DNA from: Rahnella perminowiae | GTDB lineage: Bacteria > Pseudomonadota > Gammaproteobacteria > Enterobacterales > Enterobacteriaceae | Assembly: GCF_019049755.1 (NCBI RefSeq) | Contig: NZ_JAFMOS010000630.1 | Span: forward strand, 1-38,602 | Length of the DNA stretch: 38,602 nt | Reading direction: 5' to 3' | In this document: positions 9,922 to 21,062 of the stretch, piece by piece | How the letters are laid out: every line of letters begins with the position of its first letter | Numbering within the stretch: position 1 is the stretch's first letter | Translations under genes and position numbers: made by a program | Notes under the pieces: model-generated | What the model was told of the DNA's origin: nothing | What the model saw: the letters and a program-made list of their open reading frames with translations, nothing else | The model's database searches: none

Positions 9922-11048
9922 TGTGGTACCCAATGATTTTTCAATGCGTCAAGAATATGGCGGCAGGCATGCCCGTCGCCGTAAGGATTGTGTGCCCGGC
10001 TCATGCTGTTGTATTCGTTTTCATCGTTTAGCAGACGGTTCACTTCCTCGACTATTTTAGCGGGATCGGTGCCCACCAGCCGGACTGTTCCGGCATCAAC
10101 CGCTTCCGGACGTTCTGTGGTTTCACGCATCACCAGCACAGGCTTGCCCAGTGAAGGCGCTTCTTCCTGCACCCCGCCGGAGTCGGTCAGGATCAGATAA
10201 GCTTTATCCATCAGATAAACGAATGGCAGGTAATCCTGAGGGTCGATCAGTACGATATTGTCGATGCTTTGCAGAATGCGATTCACCGGCTCGCTGACGT
10301 TCGGATTGAGATGCACCGGATACACAATTTGTACTTCAGGGTGCTGGCATGCAATTTCCGCCAGGGCCGAGCAAATCCGTTCAAAGCCTTTGCCAAAGCT
10401 TTCACGACGGTGGCCCGTCACTAAAATCAGCTTTTTGTTGGCATCCAAAAACGGGTAGTTATTCGCCAACTGTTGTGCCAGCGAGACATCGCTGTTAAAG
10501 CGGTCACGTACCCAGAGCAGGGCATCAATCACCGTATTCCCGGTGACAAAAATGCTCTCTGCGCCGATGTTTTCCCGCTGCAAATTGACACTGGCATTCT
10601 CGGTGGGTGCAAAGTGCCATTTCGCCAGATGACCTGTTAGCAGGCGATTGCCCTCTTCCGGCCACGGGGACGACAAATCCCCGGTACGCAGACCTGCTTC
10701 AACATGCCCGACGGGGATCTGGTGATAAAACGCGGCAAGGCTGGCGGATAAAGTCGTGGTGGTATCACCGTGCACCAGCACTATGTCAGGCTTGAACTCA
10801 TCCAGAACCGGCTTAAGGCCGGTCAGGATCCGACTGGTAATTTCTGTCAGTCCCTGCCCTGGCTTCATAATGTTGAGATCATAATCAGGGGTGATGTCAA
10901 AGAGGCGCAATACCTGATCGAGCATTTCACGGTGTTGAGCCGTCACACACACTTTTGATTCAAAGGCCGCATCCTGCGACAAAGCAAGCACCAGAGGAGC
11001 CATTTTGATGGCCTCCGGACGCGTGCCGAAAATCGTCAACACTTTCAC
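9918..11048 (-). CDS. wecB: UDP-GlcNAc 2-epimerase
   Basis: WecB (RffE) interconverts UDP-GlcNAc and UDP-ManNAc, supplying WecC. It is 376 residues, the same as E. coli. It begins [20 protein letters not shown], with HGDTTTT at 92-98, [10 protein letters not shown] at 112-121 and TGHRRESFG at 208-216, all standard active-site blocks of the non-hydrolysing epimerase family. Start and stop both overlap neighbours (wzzE, wecC) by 4 bp. Confidence 0.97.
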   Translation of the reverse strand: MKVLTIFGTRPEAIKMAPLVLALSQDAAFESKVCVTAQHREMLDQVLRLFDITPDYDLNIMKPGQGLTEITSRILTGLKPVLDEFKPDIVLVHGDTTTTLSASLAAFYHQIPVGHVEAGLRTGDLSSPWPEEGNRLLTGHLAKWHFAPTENASVNLQRENIGAESIFVTGNTVIDALLWVRDRFNSDVSLAQQLANNYPFLDANKKLILVTGHRRESFGKGFERICSALAEIACQHPEVQIVYPVHLNPNVSEPVNRILQSIDNIVLIDPQDYLPFVYLMDKAYLILTDSGGVQEEAPSLGKPVLVMRETTERPEAVDAGTVRLVGTDPAKIVEEVNRLLNDENEYNSMSRAHNPYGDGHACRHILDALKNHWVPQ

Positions 11049-12112
11049 AATGTGTTTCTCTTATTTTTACGGCGGGTCAGGGCAACGCCAGCCCCGATTA
11101 AACCACCGACAATGCCCCACATAATCATCAATAATGCCCGACGAGGGCTGTCACGTTTTACAGGTTCTTCAGGCGTTCTCAGATAGCGATAAGTCTGGAA
11201 TTTTGCCGTAAGCGTTGGCCCGACGTTCAGCGTCGACAGCATCGCACGGTTCTGATCGTAATCCAGATCATACCCCGGACCGGAGGCTTGCAGTAATTCC
11301 AGACGAGCCTTGAGCATAGGCACACCCAGCAGGAACATATCGGAATCCGGCAATTCTTCTGCGGGCGTATCGGTCACACTTTTATTAATGTTTTGCTGCT
11401 GAGCAATCTTCAATGCCTGCTCAGTATTATGCGTGGTGCGCTTGAAAACAGTCTGGGCAACCTCTTCCTGACGCTTGACCTGCGCTTTCATTGACTGCGT
11501 TCGTGCCGCCCACGCGCCTTCCAGCTCATCATAGAGATGTTGTGCCGCACGCTGGCTGGCGAAATCGACATACTGACGTAAAAGTTTGTTCGCATCAGCG
11601 GCATTTTCCGCCGTGAGTTTCACCATATCGTTCGGCACTTTCGGTGCATCACGGGCAGTAAACTGGATGTCATTGATCATTTCATCCAGCAGAACCGCAT
11701 CAGCACGCGCATCATTTTCCTGACGTTGCTGGTAATAAGGGTTATGCAGCCAGAAATCCCGACGGGTGTCATAAGCCGCAAGTTGCATGACAAACTCGTT
11801 GTAGGCTTCATCAGAAATGGGTGGGCGGTTGGCGTCTGACTGCGGCACATTACGCATATCTAAATTACGCAGAAACTGTGCCTGAGAGAAATAGGACGAA
11901 AGATTGTTGACCGTAGGCCGATCCGTGATTGCCGTCGAACTCCATTCCTGTTTCATGAGGTAAGACGACCCCAGGGCGACTAAGGCAAAGAGTATCGCCA
12001 GACCTGCAATCCAGAATTTTCCTTTCCATAAAGTGCAGCACAGCCCGCGGATATCAAGTTCATTCTCGATGGCGTGTTCGTTCTGGTTTCTCATCATTTC
12101 TGGTTTATCCAC
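11045..12112 (-). CDS. wzzE: ECA chain-length regulator WzzE
   Basis: WzzE is a polysaccharide co-polymerase of the Wzz family that sets ECA chain length and favours cyclic ECA. The 355-residue protein has a short cytoplasmic N terminus, a first membrane helix at about 31-52, a large periplasmic domain rich in helix and coil, and a second helix near the C terminus (about 325-345) preceded by the proline-rich [13 protein letters not shown]. The start is a GTG with AAGGG about 10 nt upstream; ATG codons five or six residues in are alternatives. The gene follows wecA by 28 bp. Confidence 0.94.
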   Translation of the reverse strand: MDKPEMMRNQNEHAIENELDIRGLCCTLWKGKFWIAGLAILFALVALGSSYLMKQEWSSTAITDRPTVNNLSSYFSQAQFLRNLDMRNVPQSDANRPPISDEAYNEFVMQLAAYDTRRDFWLHNPYYQQRQENDARADAVLLDEMINDIQFTARDAPKVPNDMVKLTAENAADANKLLRQYVDFASQRAAQHLYDELEGAWAARTQSMKAQVKRQEEVAQTVFKRTTHNTEQALKIAQQQNINKSVTDTPAEELPDSDMFLLGVPMLKARLELLQASGPGYDLDYDQNRAMLSTLNVGPTLTAKFQTYRYLRTPEEPVKRDSPRRALLMIMWGIVGGLIGAGVALTRRKNKRNTL

Positions 12113-12140
12113 AGCCAGTAAGCCCTTGCTTAAAAAGTGA

Positions 12141-13226
12141 TTATTGATTAGAAGAACGGCGCAAACGTCTTTTAACCCGTTTTATAAACCGCGCCACACG
12201 CCAGGCGTGTTTGATGCAGATGCCGTACAACAGGAAGGCAACGAAGAATAAAGCCAGCATTATCCATTCGGGAACAAAAGTCAGATGTTCGCCCACCACA
12301 CCAATGCCCGCCAGAATAGCGGCAGCCACAGTTATTAAGACGAAAGCCTGACGTGAAGTAAAACCTGCGCGCATGATCAAATGATGAATGTGCTGACGAT
12401 CTGCTGAGAACGGGCTCATCCCTTTACGAAGCCGGCGATACATGATGGCGACCATGTCCATCAGGGGAATAGCGATAAGCCAAAGTGCAGTGACCGGATT
12501 CATAGGATGAGATTCGCCTTGCGTACTTTGCAGGAGGACCCAGATGACCGTAAACCCTATCAGCGTGCTGCCCGCGTCGCCCATAAAGACTTTGTAACGA
12601 GGCCCCAAAACACCCAAATTGAGTAAAATATACGGGATGATTGCGGCAATCATCGCGAAGCACCAGTACGCTAACTCCATGTGTCCGCTCTCGTACATGA
12701 TGAGGCCCAGTGAGCCAAAGCTGACACAAGACAAGCCGCCCAGTAAGCCATCAATACCATCGACCATGTTGAAGGCGTTAATGGCAGCCCACACGGCGAA
12801 CAAAGTGACAAGATAGCCAAACGGGCCTAATACCATTTCCCAGGGACCAATCAGATGTCCGAGGCTGCGAAGCGTGAGGTTAGCAAAACTCATCATCGCA
12901 ACAGCGACCACGGCCTGAACCATTGCACGTGTTTTTACACTGATATCGAAACGGTCATCCAGTGCACCCACTAATACCAGCAGCCCGGCGCAGGCAATGT
13001 AAAGGTTGCCATGTGGAATAGTATAATTGGTGATCAGAAAGGCAAAACAAACACCCGCATAGACAGAGATCCCACCAACGAGTGGTATCAGTCCCTGGTG
13101 ACGTTTACGAAAATTCGGTTTATCAACAAGTCCGATTTTATTCGCTACCTTCCGGGCAACGAATAAAAAGAGGAATGAAAATACGAAAACAATCGCTAGC
13201 TCAGTACTCATATTGAGTAAATTCAC
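12141..13226 (-). CDS. wecA: Undecaprenyl-phosphate GlcNAc-1-P transferase
   Basis: WecA (Rfe) starts ECA, and often O-antigen, by transferring GlcNAc-1-phosphate from UDP-GlcNAc to undecaprenyl phosphate at the inner membrane. The 361-residue polyprenyl-phosphate HexNAc-1-P transferase has about 11 hydrophobic helices. The catalytic D90-D91 pair (GALDDRFD) and D156/D159 (FNMVDGIDG) are present, as is the cytoplasmic RQHIHHLIMRAGF loop near the C terminus. The start is GTG, as in E. coli. It is the first ECA gene; the leader up to the rho terminator is about 235 bp. Confidence 0.97.
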   Translation of the reverse strand: MNLLNMSTELAIVFVFSFLFLFVARKVANKIGLVDKPNFRKRHQGLIPLVGGISVYAGVCFAFLITNYTIPHGNLYIACAGLLVLVGALDDRFDISVKTRAMVQAVVAVAMMSFANLTLRSLGHLIGPWEMVLGPFGYLVTLFAVWAAINAFNMVDGIDGLLGGLSCVSFGSLGLIMYESGHMELAYWCFAMIAAIIPYILLNLGVLGPRYKVFMGDAGSTLIGFTVIWVLLQSTQGESHPMNPVTALWLIAIPLMDMVAIMYRRLRKGMSPFSADRQHIHHLIMRAGFTSRQAFVLITVAAAILAGIGVVGEHLTFVPEWIMLALFFVAFLLYGICIKHAWRVARFIKRVKRRLRRSSNQ

Positions 13227-13460
13227 AGTTAAGAAGTCTCTTCTGCAAAAATAAGGTGTGGAGTTGACAGCATCATAAACCTCACAGCCTTAAATCATAT
13301 CCTATGGTGACAGTTATGGTTTTGTCTCGGGCAAGACCTTATCTGCTGCCATTTCTCGGGCAATCAACCGACAAAGTAAAGAAAGGGCACGTGATAAACC
13401 ATCAGCTATTATCCGAATAGTCTGACAATCTTCCCAAAGTAGCATTATGGTAGCCACCAA
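13227..13460 (-). promoter_or_regulatory. wecA leader/promoter region
   Basis: This 234-bp gap between the rho terminator and wecA must hold the ECA operon promoter. A TATGAT box on the minus strand about 70 nt upstream of wecA is the best -10 candidate, but no good -35 stands 16-18 bp before it. No convincing small ORF or riboswitch fold is seen. Confidence 0.35.
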
Positions 13461-13492
13461 AAACAAAAAACGCCACGACTGTGCGTGGCGTT
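13461..13492 (-). terminator. rho gene terminator
   Basis: On the minus strand a perfect 9-bp stem (AACGCCACG with CGTGGCGTT, loop of six) is followed by TTTTTTGTTT. It lies about 20 bp after the rho stop codon and isolates rho from the ECA operon. Confidence 0.92.
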
Positions 13493-13511
13493 GAGCGGAC
13501 TTTACACCAAA

Positions 13512-14771
13512 TTAAGAACGTTTCATCATGTCGAAGAAGTCATCATTGGTCTTGGTCATTGCAAGCTTGTTGATGAGGAATTCCATCGCATCAATCTCAC
13601 CCATCGGATGAATGATTTTACGCAGGATCCACATTTTTTGCAGTTCTTCAGAAGTGGTCAACAGCTCTTCTTTACGGGTACCAGAGCGGTTGTAGTCGAT
13701 CGCAGGGAAGACACGTTTTTCAGCGATTTTACGCGCCAGATGTAATTCCATGTTGCCGGTACCTTTAAACTCTTCATAGATAACTTCATCCATTTTAGAG
13801 CCGGTATCAACCAGCGCAGTAGCGATGATAGTCAGGCTACCACCCTCTTCCACGTTACGCGCAGCACCGAAGAAGCGTTTTGGACGGTGCAAGGCATTGG
13901 CATCCACACCACCGGTCAGCACCTTGCCTGAAGCAGGCACCACGGTGTTGTAAGCACGTGCCAGACGGGTAATGGAGTCCAGCAAAATGATTACGTCTTT
14001 CTTATGCTCAACCAGACGCTTGGCCTTTTCGATGACCATTTCAGCCACCTGAACGTGGCGGGAAGCGGGCTCATCAAAGGTAGAGGCGATAACTTCACCT
14101 TTCACCAGACGCTGCATCTCGGTCACTTCTTCCGGACGTTCGTCAATCAGCAGTACCATCAGCACGCAGTCAGGATGGTTGTAAGCAATGCTGGTGGCGA
14201 TGTTTTGCAGCAGCATGGTTTTACCGGCTTTCGGCGGAGCAACAATCAGACCACGTTGACCGCGACCAATTGGCGCAGCTAAATCCAGTACGCGAGCGGT
14301 CAAATCTTCTGTTGAACCGTTACCCCGTTCCATACGCAGACGTGAATTAGCATGCAGAGGGGTTAAGTTTTCAAACAGGATTTTGCTACGGGCGTTTTCT
14401 GGTTTGTCGTAGTTAACTTCGTTAACTTTCAACAGGGCAAAATAACGTTCACCTTCTTTTGGTGGACGGATTTTACCGGAAATGGTGTCGCCGGTACGAA
14501 GGTTGAAGCGGCGAATTTGGCTTGGAGATACGTAGATGTCGTCGGGGCCTGCGAGGTAGGAACTGTCTCCGGAGCGGAGGAAACCAAATCCATCCTGCAA
14601 TATCTCCAGTACGCCATCACCGAAGATGTCTTCTCCGCTTTTCGCATGCTGCTTCAATATTGAAAAGATAATGTCTTGCTTACGCATGCGGGCCTGGTTT
14701 TCCAGTCCCATATTTTCGCCGAGTGCAATGAGGTCAGAGACCGGCGTATTCTTTAATTCGGTAAGATTCAT
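13512..14771 (-). CDS. rho: Transcription termination factor Rho
   Basis: Rho is the hexameric RNA-dependent ATPase that terminates transcription at rut-containing transcripts. It is 419 residues, identical in length to E. coli and nearly identical in sequence. An N-terminal helical and OB-fold RNA-binding domain (GFGFLRS near 60-66) precedes the ATPase core with Walker A PPKAGKT at 179-185 and Walker B DVIILLD at about 259-265; the Q-loop and R-loop region follows. It is downstream of trxA on the same strand with a long leader (14772-15186), matching the known autogenously attenuated arrangement. Confidence 0.99.
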   Translation of the reverse strand: MNLTELKNTPVSDLIALGENMGLENQARMRKQDIIFSILKQHAKSGEDIFGDGVLEILQDGFGFLRSGDSSYLAGPDDIYVSPSQIRRFNLRTGDTISGKIRPPKEGERYFALLKVNEVNYDKPENARSKILFENLTPLHANSRLRMERGNGSTEDLTARVLDLAAPIGRGQRGLIVAPPKAGKTMLLQNIATSIAYNHPDCVLMVLLIDERPEEVTEMQRLVKGEVIASTFDEPASRHVQVAEMVIEKAKRLVEHKKDVIILLDSITRLARAYNTVVPASGKVLTGGVDANALHRPKRFFGAARNVEEGGSLTIIATALVDTGSKMDEVIYEEFKGTGNMELHLARKIAEKRVFPAIDYNRSGTRKEELLTTSEELQKMWILRKIIHPMGEIDAMEFLINKLAMTKTNDDFFDMMKRS

Positions 14772-14841
14772 AATGGTGGGTTCTTAAACTCGGGGTATGT
14801 CTCGAACATCTGTCGTGAATGGGTATGGCAGGGTCATCCAT
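14734..14841 (-). CDS. Possible 35-codon ORF overlapping rho start
   Basis: An ATG at 14841 opens a 35-residue frame beginning [12 protein letters not shown] that runs past the rho ATG in a different frame and stops 38 bp inside rho. The ribosome site is poor (ACAGGC directly before the ATG). E. coli has a short leader ORF, rhoL, in the rho leader, but I do not recognise its sequence here. Overlap with the rho start could couple or block rho translation; this is speculation and the ORF may be chance. Confidence 0.2.
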   Translation of the reverse strand: MDDPAIPIHDRCSRHTPSLRTHHYESYRIKEYAGL

Positions 14842-15186
14842 GCCTGTTTATTGTATGACACCTAAATAACAGCCCGGTAATCCAGCCGCAGGCAGTCGCG
14901 CGCGGGCGATTCTTGAGGGGTAATGCTGATATTGAAGGTGTCTTAAAGCCGATTTTGTCAAAACCGTTAGATGGTCAAGTACAGTGCCAGTTCAATTTAA
15001 TTATTATTCAAAGAAACTTTATAGGCAGATGTTTTTGACACAACAGAGTAAAACGTAAGAATCAAACTACAGGTAAGCTCTATTTGCAGTAAGCGTAAAC
15101 TTAGCATGCTTCTTGACAGGCGTCTAGCGGACAATGTGAAAAACACGGTAACCCGCTAAACACCTGGCTTAGGTCATCCCGACCGA
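14772..15186 (-). promoter_or_regulatory. rho leader and trxA-rho intergenic region
   Basis: This 415-bp stretch has no well-supported gene. A TATAAA box on the minus strand (15018-15023) would start a transcript with about 240 nt of leader, similar to the roughly 255-nt autoregulated rho leader of E. coli, but no good -35 precedes it. After trxA an imperfect dyad TAGCGG...CCGCTA (15123-15156) lacks a T-tract, so read-through from trxA into rho is likely. Weak ribosome site (AAGAACCC) before the rho ATG. Confidence 0.4.
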
Positions 15187-15513
15187 TTACAGATTAGCTG
15201 TTAAGAACTCTTTCAACTGACCTTTCGACAGTGCGCCAACTTTAGTTGCTGCGACTTCGCCGCCTTTAAATAACAGCAGGGTAGGAATACCACGGATGCC
15301 ATATTTAGGGGCAGTACCTGGGTTTTCATCGATGTTCAGTTTCGCGATGGTCAGCTTGCCTTCGAACTCAGTGGCAATTTCATCCAGAATCGGAGCGATC
15401 ATCTTACATGGTCCGCACCACTCTGCCCAAAAATCGACCAGCACCAGCCCTTCGGCTTTCAATACGTCGTTGTCGAAACTGTCATCGGTCAGGTGAATAA
15501 TTTTATCGCTCAT
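15187..15513 (-). CDS. trxA: Thioredoxin 1
   Basis: TrxA is the main cytoplasmic dithiol reductase, serving ribonucleotide reductase, PAPS reductase and others. It has 108 residues, one fewer than E. coli (the final Ala is missing). The redox motif WCGPCK has cysteines 33 and 36 counting Met1, the buried acid D27 is present, and the cis-Pro lies in GIRGIPT. The ATG has GGAG at good spacing. It is divergent from rhlB. Confidence 0.98.
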   Translation of the reverse strand: MSDKIIHLTDDSFDNDVLKAEGLVLVDFWAEWCGPCKMIAPILDEIATEFEGKLTIAKLNIDENPGTAPKYGIRGIPTLLLFKGGEVAATKVGALSKGQLKEFLTANL

Positions 15514-15630
15514 GTTTACTCCAAAGGATTATCTTTACCTTGTTGATGTAGCATTAACCAACATCAGGTTGACTTTATTTCACCGGATACGCTTTCGTAA
15601 AGCAATAGTTAGCTGATATTCTACCACACT

Positions 15631-16923
15631 ATGAGCAAAACACACTTGACCGAACAGAAGTTTTCCGACTTCGCCCTGCACCCGCTGGCAGTAGAAGCCC
15701 TTGAAAAGAAAGGCTTCCATTACTGTACTCCTATTCAGGCATTGGCATTGCCAATCACGCTCGCTGGGCGTGATGTTGCAGGTCAGGCGCAAACCGGTAC
15801 CGGCAAGACGCTGGCTTTTTTAGCGTCTACTTTCCATTATCTACTTTCTCACCCTGCTGCGGAAGGTCGTCAGACTAACCAGCCGCGTGCCTTGATCATG
15901 GCACCTACGCGTGAACTCGCGGTGCAGATCCACTCCGACGCCGAAGCATTATCTGAATCTACCGGGCTGAAATTAGGCCTGGCATATGGCGGCGACGGGT
16001 ACGATAAACAGCTAAAAGTGCTGGAAAGCGGCGTGGACATCCTGATCGGAACCACCGGCCGTTTAATCGATTACACTAAACAGAACCACATCGACCTGGG
16101 CGCGATCCAGGTGGTGGTACTGGATGAAGCAGACCGTATGTTCGATCTGGGCTTCATCAAAGATATCCGCTGGTTGTTCCGCCGGATGCCTCCTGCTAAT
16201 CAACGCCTGAACATGCTGTTCTCAGCAACACTTTCCTATCGTGTGAAAGAACTGGCGTTCGAAAACATGAATAATGCCGAGTCGATTGAAATCGAACCGG
16301 AACAAAAAACCGGCCATCGTATTAAAGAAGAGCTGTTCTATCCTTCAAACGAAGAAAAAATGCGCCTGTTGCAGACGCTGATTGAAGAAGAATGGCCGGA
16401 TCGCTGCATTATTTTTGCCAACACTAAACACCGTTGTGAAGATGTCTGGGGCCATCTGGCGGCCGACGGACACCGTGTCGGTTTGCTGACCGGTGACGTT
16501 CCGCAGAAAAAACGCCTTCGTGTTCTGGAAGACTTCACAAAAGGCACGCTGGATATTCTGGTTGCGACCGACGTTGCTGCCCGTGGTTTGCACATTCCTG
16601 CCGTAACGCACGTCTTTAACTATGACCTGCCTGACGACTGTGAAGACTATGTGCACCGCATTGGCCGTACCGGTCGTGCAGGTCTGAGTGGTCATTCCAT
16701 CAGCCTGGCATGTGAAGAATATGCCCTGAATCTGCCGGCAATTGAAACCTATACCGGCCACAGCATTCCGGTCAGTAAATACAACAGCGATGCGCTGTTA
16801 ACTGATTTGCCTCCTGCAAAACGTCTTGCCCGCTCGCGCACCGGTAACGGCCCGCGTCGTAACAGTAATTCGTCTTCACGTCGCAGCAGTGCACCACGTA
16901 GCAACCGTAAACGTCCGGGCTGA
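15631..16923 (+). CDS. rhlB: DEAD-box RNA helicase RhlB
   Basis: RhlB is the ATP-dependent RNA helicase of the RNase E degradosome. It has 430 residues (E. coli 421). Helicase motifs are in order: Q motif CTPIQ at 32-36, Walker A AQTGTGKT at 53-60, PTRELA at 92-97, DEAD at 165-168, SAT at 198-200, and HRIGRTGR at 342-349. The C-terminal tail from about 398 is an Arg/Ser/Asn-rich disordered RNA-binding extension, slightly longer than in E. coli. No clear Shine-Dalgarno precedes the ATG. gppA follows 6 bp after the stop, suggesting one transcript. Confidence 0.98.
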   Translation: MSKTHLTEQKFSDFALHPLAVEALEKKGFHYCTPIQALALPITLAGRDVAGQAQTGTGKTLAFLASTFHYLLSHPAAEGRQTNQPRALIMAPTRELAVQIHSDAEALSESTGLKLGLAYGGDGYDKQLKVLESGVDILIGTTGRLIDYTKQNHIDLGAIQVVVLDEADRMFDLGFIKDIRWLFRRMPPANQRLNMLFSATLSYRVKELAFENMNNAESIEIEPEQKTGHRIKEELFYPSNEEKMRLLQTLIEEEWPDRCIIFANTKHRCEDVWGHLAADGHRVGLLTGDVPQKKRLRVLEDFTKGTLDILVATDVAARGLHIPAVTHVFNYDLPDDCEDYVHRIGRTGRAGLSGHSISLACEEYALNLPAIETYTGHSIPVSKYNSDALLTDLPPAKRLARSRTGNGPRRNSNSSSRRSSAPRSNRKRPG

Positions 16924-16929
16924 TAACCT

Positions 16930-18420
16930 ATGCTAAGTTCCACCTCACTGTATGCAGCGATTGATCTGGGTTCTAACAGCTTTCACATGCTGGTTGTTCG
17001 TGAGGTGGCAGGCAGTATCCAGACCCTCGCCAGAATTAAACGCAAAGTGCGTCTGGCCGCCGGTCTGGATAAACAAAACCTGCTTTCTCAGGAAGCGATG
17101 CAGCGTGGCTGGCAATGCCTGAAGTTATTTTCTGAAAGATTGCAGGATATCCCGCGCGACCAAATTCGTGTCGTTGCCACCGCAACGCTGCGTCTTGCCA
17201 GTAATGCCGATGAATTCCTGGGTAAAGCTCAGTTAATTCTCGGTTGTCCTATTCAGGTCATTACCGGTGAAGAAGAAGCCCGTCTGATTTATCACGGCGT
17301 TGCCCATACCACGGGCGGGCCGGATAAACGTCTGGTCGTCGATATTGGCGGTGGCAGCACAGAACTGGTGACCGGCATCGGAGCTCAGGCCACCACGCTT
17401 TATAGCCTTTCGATGGGCTGTGTCACCTGGCTGGAGCGCTATTTTGCGGATCGAAATCTGGCCAAAGAAAACTTTGATCAGGCTGAACAGGCGGCAACAG
17501 ACATGATCCTTCCTGTTGCTCCCGAGCTGATTGCGAATGGCTGGCAGATCTGTGTCGGCGCTTCTGGTACCGTGCAGGCCTTACAGGAAATCATGGTCGC
17601 TCAGGGCATGGATGAACACATCACGCTGCCTAAACTGCAGCAGCTCAAACAGCGTGCCATTCAGTGCGGCAAGCTGGAAGAGCTGGAGATTGAAGGTCTG
17701 ACCCTTGAACGTGCGCTGGTTTTCCCGAGCGGATTGTCTATCCTGATAGCCATTTTCAAGACCCTGAACATCGAAATGATGACTCTGGCGGGTGGCGCAC
17801 TGCGTGAGGGCCTGGTTTACGGCATGCTGCATTTGCCGATCGAGCAGGATATCCGCCAGCGTACGTTGCGGAATCTGCAACGCCGTTACCTGCTGGACAA
17901 CGAGCAGGCCGAGCGGGTGGCACAACTGGCTGAGAACTTTTCGCTGCAGGTAGCTCAGGAATGGAAGCTGGATGCCCGTGCCCGTGAACTGCTTAACAGT
18001 GCCTGCCTGATCCACGAAATTGGCCTGAGTGTGGATTTCAAGAAAGCCCCCCATCACGCAGCCTATCTGATCCGTCATCTGGATCTGCCGGGTTTCACAC
18101 CGGCGCAAAAAAAGCTGCTGGCGACGTTACTGCAAAACCAAAACAACACGCTTGATTTACCGTTGCTCAATGAACAAAACGCCGTGCCACCGCGTCAGGC
18201 ACAACGTCTTTGTCGTATTCTGCGTCTGGCGATCATATTTGCCAGCCGTCGACGCGACGACACATTGCCTGCAGTGCGTTTACGCGCCAATGATGATGAG
18301 CTGAGTGTGATTGTGCCACAGGGTTGGCTGGAACAGCATCCGCTGCGCGCTGAAGAATTAGAGCAGGAAAGCCACTGGCAAAGTTATGTCCACTGGCCAC
18401 TGTTTGTCGAAGAACAGTGA
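16930..18420 (+). CDS. gppA: Guanosine pentaphosphatase/exopolyphosphatase
   Basis: GppA hydrolyses pppGpp to ppGpp and can degrade polyphosphate, linking to the stringent response. The 496-residue Ppx/GppA protein (E. coli 494) has two actin-like ASKHA lobes: DLGSNSFHM at 12-20, the catalytic glutamate region GEEEAR at 113-118 and the phosphate-binding DIGGGSTEL at 138-146, then an HD-like helical C-terminal domain (LIHEIG). It is 6 bp after rhlB and ends at a strong terminator. Confidence 0.97.
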   Translation: MLSSTSLYAAIDLGSNSFHMLVVREVAGSIQTLARIKRKVRLAAGLDKQNLLSQEAMQRGWQCLKLFSERLQDIPRDQIRVVATATLRLASNADEFLGKAQLILGCPIQVITGEEEARLIYHGVAHTTGGPDKRLVVDIGGGSTELVTGIGAQATTLYSLSMGCVTWLERYFADRNLAKENFDQAEQAATDMILPVAPELIANGWQICVGASGTVQALQEIMVAQGMDEHITLPKLQQLKQRAIQCGKLEELEIEGLTLERALVFPSGLSILIAIFKTLNIEMMTLAGGALREGLVYGMLHLPIEQDIRQRTLRNLQRRYLLDNEQAERVAQLAENFSLQVAQEWKLDARARELLNSACLIHEIGLSVDFKKAPHHAAYLIRHLDLPGFTPAQKKLLATLLQNQNNTLDLPLLNEQNAVPPRQAQRLCRILRLAIIFASRRRDDTLPAVRLRANDDELSVIVPQGWLEQHPLRAEELEQESHWQSYVHWPLFVEEQ

Positions 18421-18446
18421 CCGGCAGCTGTAAAAAGTTATAGCGT

Positions 18447-18482
18447 AAAGCAGAGAGCTGATTCATCAGCCTCTGCTTTTTT
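18447..18482 (+). terminator. rhlB-gppA terminator
   Basis: AAAGCAGAG pairs with CTCTGCTTT and, inside, GCTGA pairs with TCAGC with a TTCA loop and one bulged A, giving a 14-bp stem followed by six T. It separates gppA from the convergent rep gene. Confidence 0.92.
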
Positions 18483-18501
18483 AATGGCTAAGATTTAATG
18501 G

Positions 18502-20526
18502 CTAATTGCCGCCTTTTGCTTTCGCCAGTTGCTCGCGGATTTTCTCCAGGTGGCTTTGCCCTTTCACCATGCGTTCCTGCGCGCTCACTACTTTACGTTC
18601 GCTTTCCCAGGCCAGGTCATCCTGCGGTAATTCCAGCAGGAAGCGGCTCGGTTCCGGGCGGATCAGCTCGCCGTACTGACGCCGCTCACGACAGAGTGTA
18701 AACGTCAGCTCTTTTTGTGCCCGGGTAATCCCCACGTAAGCCAGACGCCGCTCTTCGTCCACGTTATCTTCGTCGATGCTGCTCTGATGCGGCAGCAAAC
18801 CTTCTTCCATACCGACCAGATACACATAAGGGAACTCCAGCCCTTTAGAGGCATGCAATGTCATCAGCTGAACCTGGTCCAGCTCTTCGTCGTTCTCGCC
18901 ACGTTCCATCATGTCACGCAGCGTAAAGCGGGTGACCACCTGCGTGAGCGTCATTGGCTCATCCAGATCGGTGCCTTCCAGCATTTCCGTCATCCAGCTG
19001 AACAGCTGATTGACGTTTTTCATGCGCATTTCAGCGGCTTTCGGGCTCGGAGAAGTTTCAAACAACCAGCTTTCGTAATCAACACCGTGGATCAAATCCC
19101 GCACCGCCGCAACCGGTTCACGTTCTGCCAGCGCAGAAATATTGCCCATCCAGTGTGTGAAACGTTGCAGGGATTCCAGCCCGCGCCCCGTCAGATGCTG
19201 ACTCAGCCCCAGATCAAAACTGGCTTTAAACAGCCCTTTATTGCGCTGATTGGCCCATTCCCCCAGTTTTTGCAAAGTGGCGGCCCCGATTTCACGACGT
19301 GGCGTGTTAACGATACGCAGGAATGCACTGTCATCGTCCGGATTGGTGAGCACACGCAGATAAGCCAGCAGGTCTTTAATCTCTGGCCGCGAGAAGAAGG
19401 AAGTGCCGCCAGAAATCCGGTACGGGATACGGTTCTGCATCAGCATTTTTTCGAACAAACGCGACTGATGGTTGCCACGGTACAAAATCGCGTAATCACC
19501 ATAAGCAGTTTTATTGATGAAGTGATGGGCAATCAGCTCGCCGACCACCCGCTCGGATTCATGATCTTCATTATTTGCCGTCACTACTTTCAGTGATTCG
19601 CCATAAGCCAGCTCTGAGAATAAACGCTTCTCGAACACATGCGGGTTATTGGCGATCAGAATGTTGGCGGCTTTCAAAATACGCTGCGTGGATCGGTAAT
19701 TTTGCTCAAGCTTGATAACCTGTAACTGCGGAAAATCTTCTTTCAGCAACACCAGGTTTTGCGGCCGCGCCCCGCGCCAGGAGTAAATTGACTGGTCATC
19801 ATCACCCACCACGGTGAAACGTGCGCGGTTGCCGACCAAAAGTTTCACCATCATATACTGACTGGTGTTGGTGTCCTGATATTCATCGACCAGCAGATAA
19901 CGCAGCTTGTTCTGCCATCGCTCTCGCACCTCTTCATTACTTTGTAGCAATAGCGTTGGCAGCAGGATCAGGTCATCGAAATCAAGAATATTACAGGCTC
20001 GCATATGGTCATGATAAAGGCCGTAGCAGTGCGCGAAGATTTGATCGCGTTCTGATCGCGCCAGACCGGCAGCATGGGCAGGATCAACCAGATCGTTTTT
20101 CCAGTTTGAGATCGTCGATACCAGCTGCTGCAATAATGTCTTGTCGTTCTCCAGCCATTTTTCGCTCAGCTCTTTAAGCAGGGCCAGCTGGTCCTGATCA
20201 TCAAATAAAGAAAAATTAGACTTCATGCCCAGAGCAGCATATTCGCGTTTGATAATTTCCAGCCCGAGCGTGTGGAACGTCGCAATCAGCAAGCCACGTG
20301 CTTCTTTGCGCCCGAGGGTTTGTGCGACGCGCTCTTTCATTTCGCGCGCGGCCTTATTGGTGAAAGTCACCGCTGCGATGTGGCGCGCCTGATAGCCACA
20401 TTCGCGGATCAGGTGTGCGATTTTATTGGTAATCACCCTGGTTTTGCCGGAACCGGCACCCGCCAGAACCAGGCAGGGTCCGGTGACAAATTCCACGGCA
20501 TGTTGTTGACTGGGGTTTAATCGCAT
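18502..20526 (-). CDS. rep: ATP-dependent DNA helicase Rep
   Basis: Rep is the superfamily 1A 3'-to-5' helicase that helps replication forks pass protein-DNA blocks. It has 674 residues (E. coli 673). Walker A AGAGSGKT is at 22-29, the TxxAA region [11 protein letters not shown] near 53-63, DEYQD at 214-218, QSIYSWRGA near 246-254, QNYRS near 280, and the C-terminal [11 protein letters not shown]-type motif V and YVGITRAQ motif VI are clear. The lysine-rich C-terminal tail is the region that contacts DnaB in E. coli. The ribosome site is AGGTGAG. Confidence 0.98.
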   Translation of the reverse strand: MRLNPSQQHAVEFVTGPCLVLAGAGSGKTRVITNKIAHLIRECGYQARHIAAVTFTNKAAREMKERVAQTLGRKEARGLLIATFHTLGLEIIKREYAALGMKSNFSLFDDQDQLALLKELSEKWLENDKTLLQQLVSTISNWKNDLVDPAHAAGLARSERDQIFAHCYGLYHDHMRACNILDFDDLILLPTLLLQSNEEVRERWQNKLRYLLVDEYQDTNTSQYMMVKLLVGNRARFTVVGDDDQSIYSWRGARPQNLVLLKEDFPQLQVIKLEQNYRSTQRILKAANILIANNPHVFEKRLFSELAYGESLKVVTANNEDHESERVVGELIAHHFINKTAYGDYAILYRGNHQSRLFEKMLMQNRIPYRISGGTSFFSRPEIKDLLAYLRVLTNPDDDSAFLRIVNTPRREIGAATLQKLGEWANQRNKGLFKASFDLGLSQHLTGRGLESLQRFTHWMGNISALAEREPVAAVRDLIHGVDYESWLFETSPSPKAAEMRMKNVNQLFSWMTEMLEGTDLDEPMTLTQVVTRFTLRDMMERGENDEELDQVQLMTLHASKGLEFPYVYLVGMEEGLLPHQSSIDEDNVDEERRLAYVGITRAQKELTFTLCRERRQYGELIRPEPSRFLLELPQDDLAWESERKVVSAQERMVKGQSHLEKIREQLAKAKGGN

Positions 20527-20701
20527 GGCGTATCTTTGCTCACCTGATAGACAAGGACGGCGATTGTAGCAGAAACACCGCCTGAGATTGACAGGCTTTA
20601 CGGCGCAATTTGTTGTGTATGGAATGCAGGCCGGATTCCCCCGGCGGGGTTTCAGATGTTACATTACGCCTCTGGAAACACTCTCGTAAAAAGGTCTTAT
20701 C

Positions 20702-20983
20702 ATGGCAAAAACTGCCGCAGCAATGCATATCCTGGTAAAGGAAGAAGCACAGGCACTCGATCTTCTTGAACAACTGAAGAATGGTGGTGATTTTGAAAAA
20801 CTGGCTAAGAAGCATTCTACTTGCCCGTCAGGCAAGAAAGGCGGCCATTTAGGTGAATTCAAGCAAGGCGCCATGGTGCCTGCTTTCGATAAGGTGGTTT
20901 TCTCCGCACCCCTGATCGAGCCTCAGGGCCCGCTACACACTCAGTTCGGTTACCACATCATTAAGATTTTGTACCGCAACTAA
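20702..20983 (+). CDS. ppiC: Peptidyl-prolyl isomerase C (parvulin)
   Basis: This 93-residue protein is a single parvulin-type rotamase domain without signal peptide or membrane segment, the same length as E. coli PpiC. Typical features are HILVK near the N terminus, the [18 protein letters not shown] block and the C-terminal [10 protein letters not shown] strand. It is cytoplasmic and catalyses proline cis-trans isomerisation. AAGG precedes the ATG. A TTGACA at 20588 with 17-bp spacing to a weak TGTTGT could be its promoter. Confidence 0.96.
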   Translation: MAKTAAAMHILVKEEAQALDLLEQLKNGGDFEKLAKKHSTCPSGKKGGHLGEFKQGAMVPAFDKVVFSAPLIEPQGPLHTQFGYHIIKILYRN

Positions 20984-21008
20984 GTTCTGTCTTTGTCAGC
21001 ACCCAAAG

Positions 21009-21042
21009 AAAGGGCACCGCATTTTCATGCAGTGCCCTTTTT
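21009..21042 (+). terminator. ppiC terminator
   Basis: AAAGGGCAC pairs with GTGCCCTTT, with an inner GCAT/ATGC stem around a TTTC loop, followed by TTTTTATTATTT. It lies 25 bp after the ppiC stop and just before the ERIC-like repeat. Confidence 0.9.
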
Positions 21043-21062
21043 ATTATTTCTTAGAGACCCGA

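Noticed and set aside
15108-15140. TTGACA on the plus strand at 15113 as a promoter or antisense transcript start
   Set aside because: No acceptable -10 lies 16-18 bp downstream and no gene follows on that strand before rhlB, which is 500 bp away.
18715-19596. 293-codon plus-strand open frame inside rep
   Set aside because: It is antisense to the conserved helicase gene, lacks recognisable domains or a ribosome site, and reads as the complement of rep codons. Long antisense frames are common in GC-rich third-position genes.
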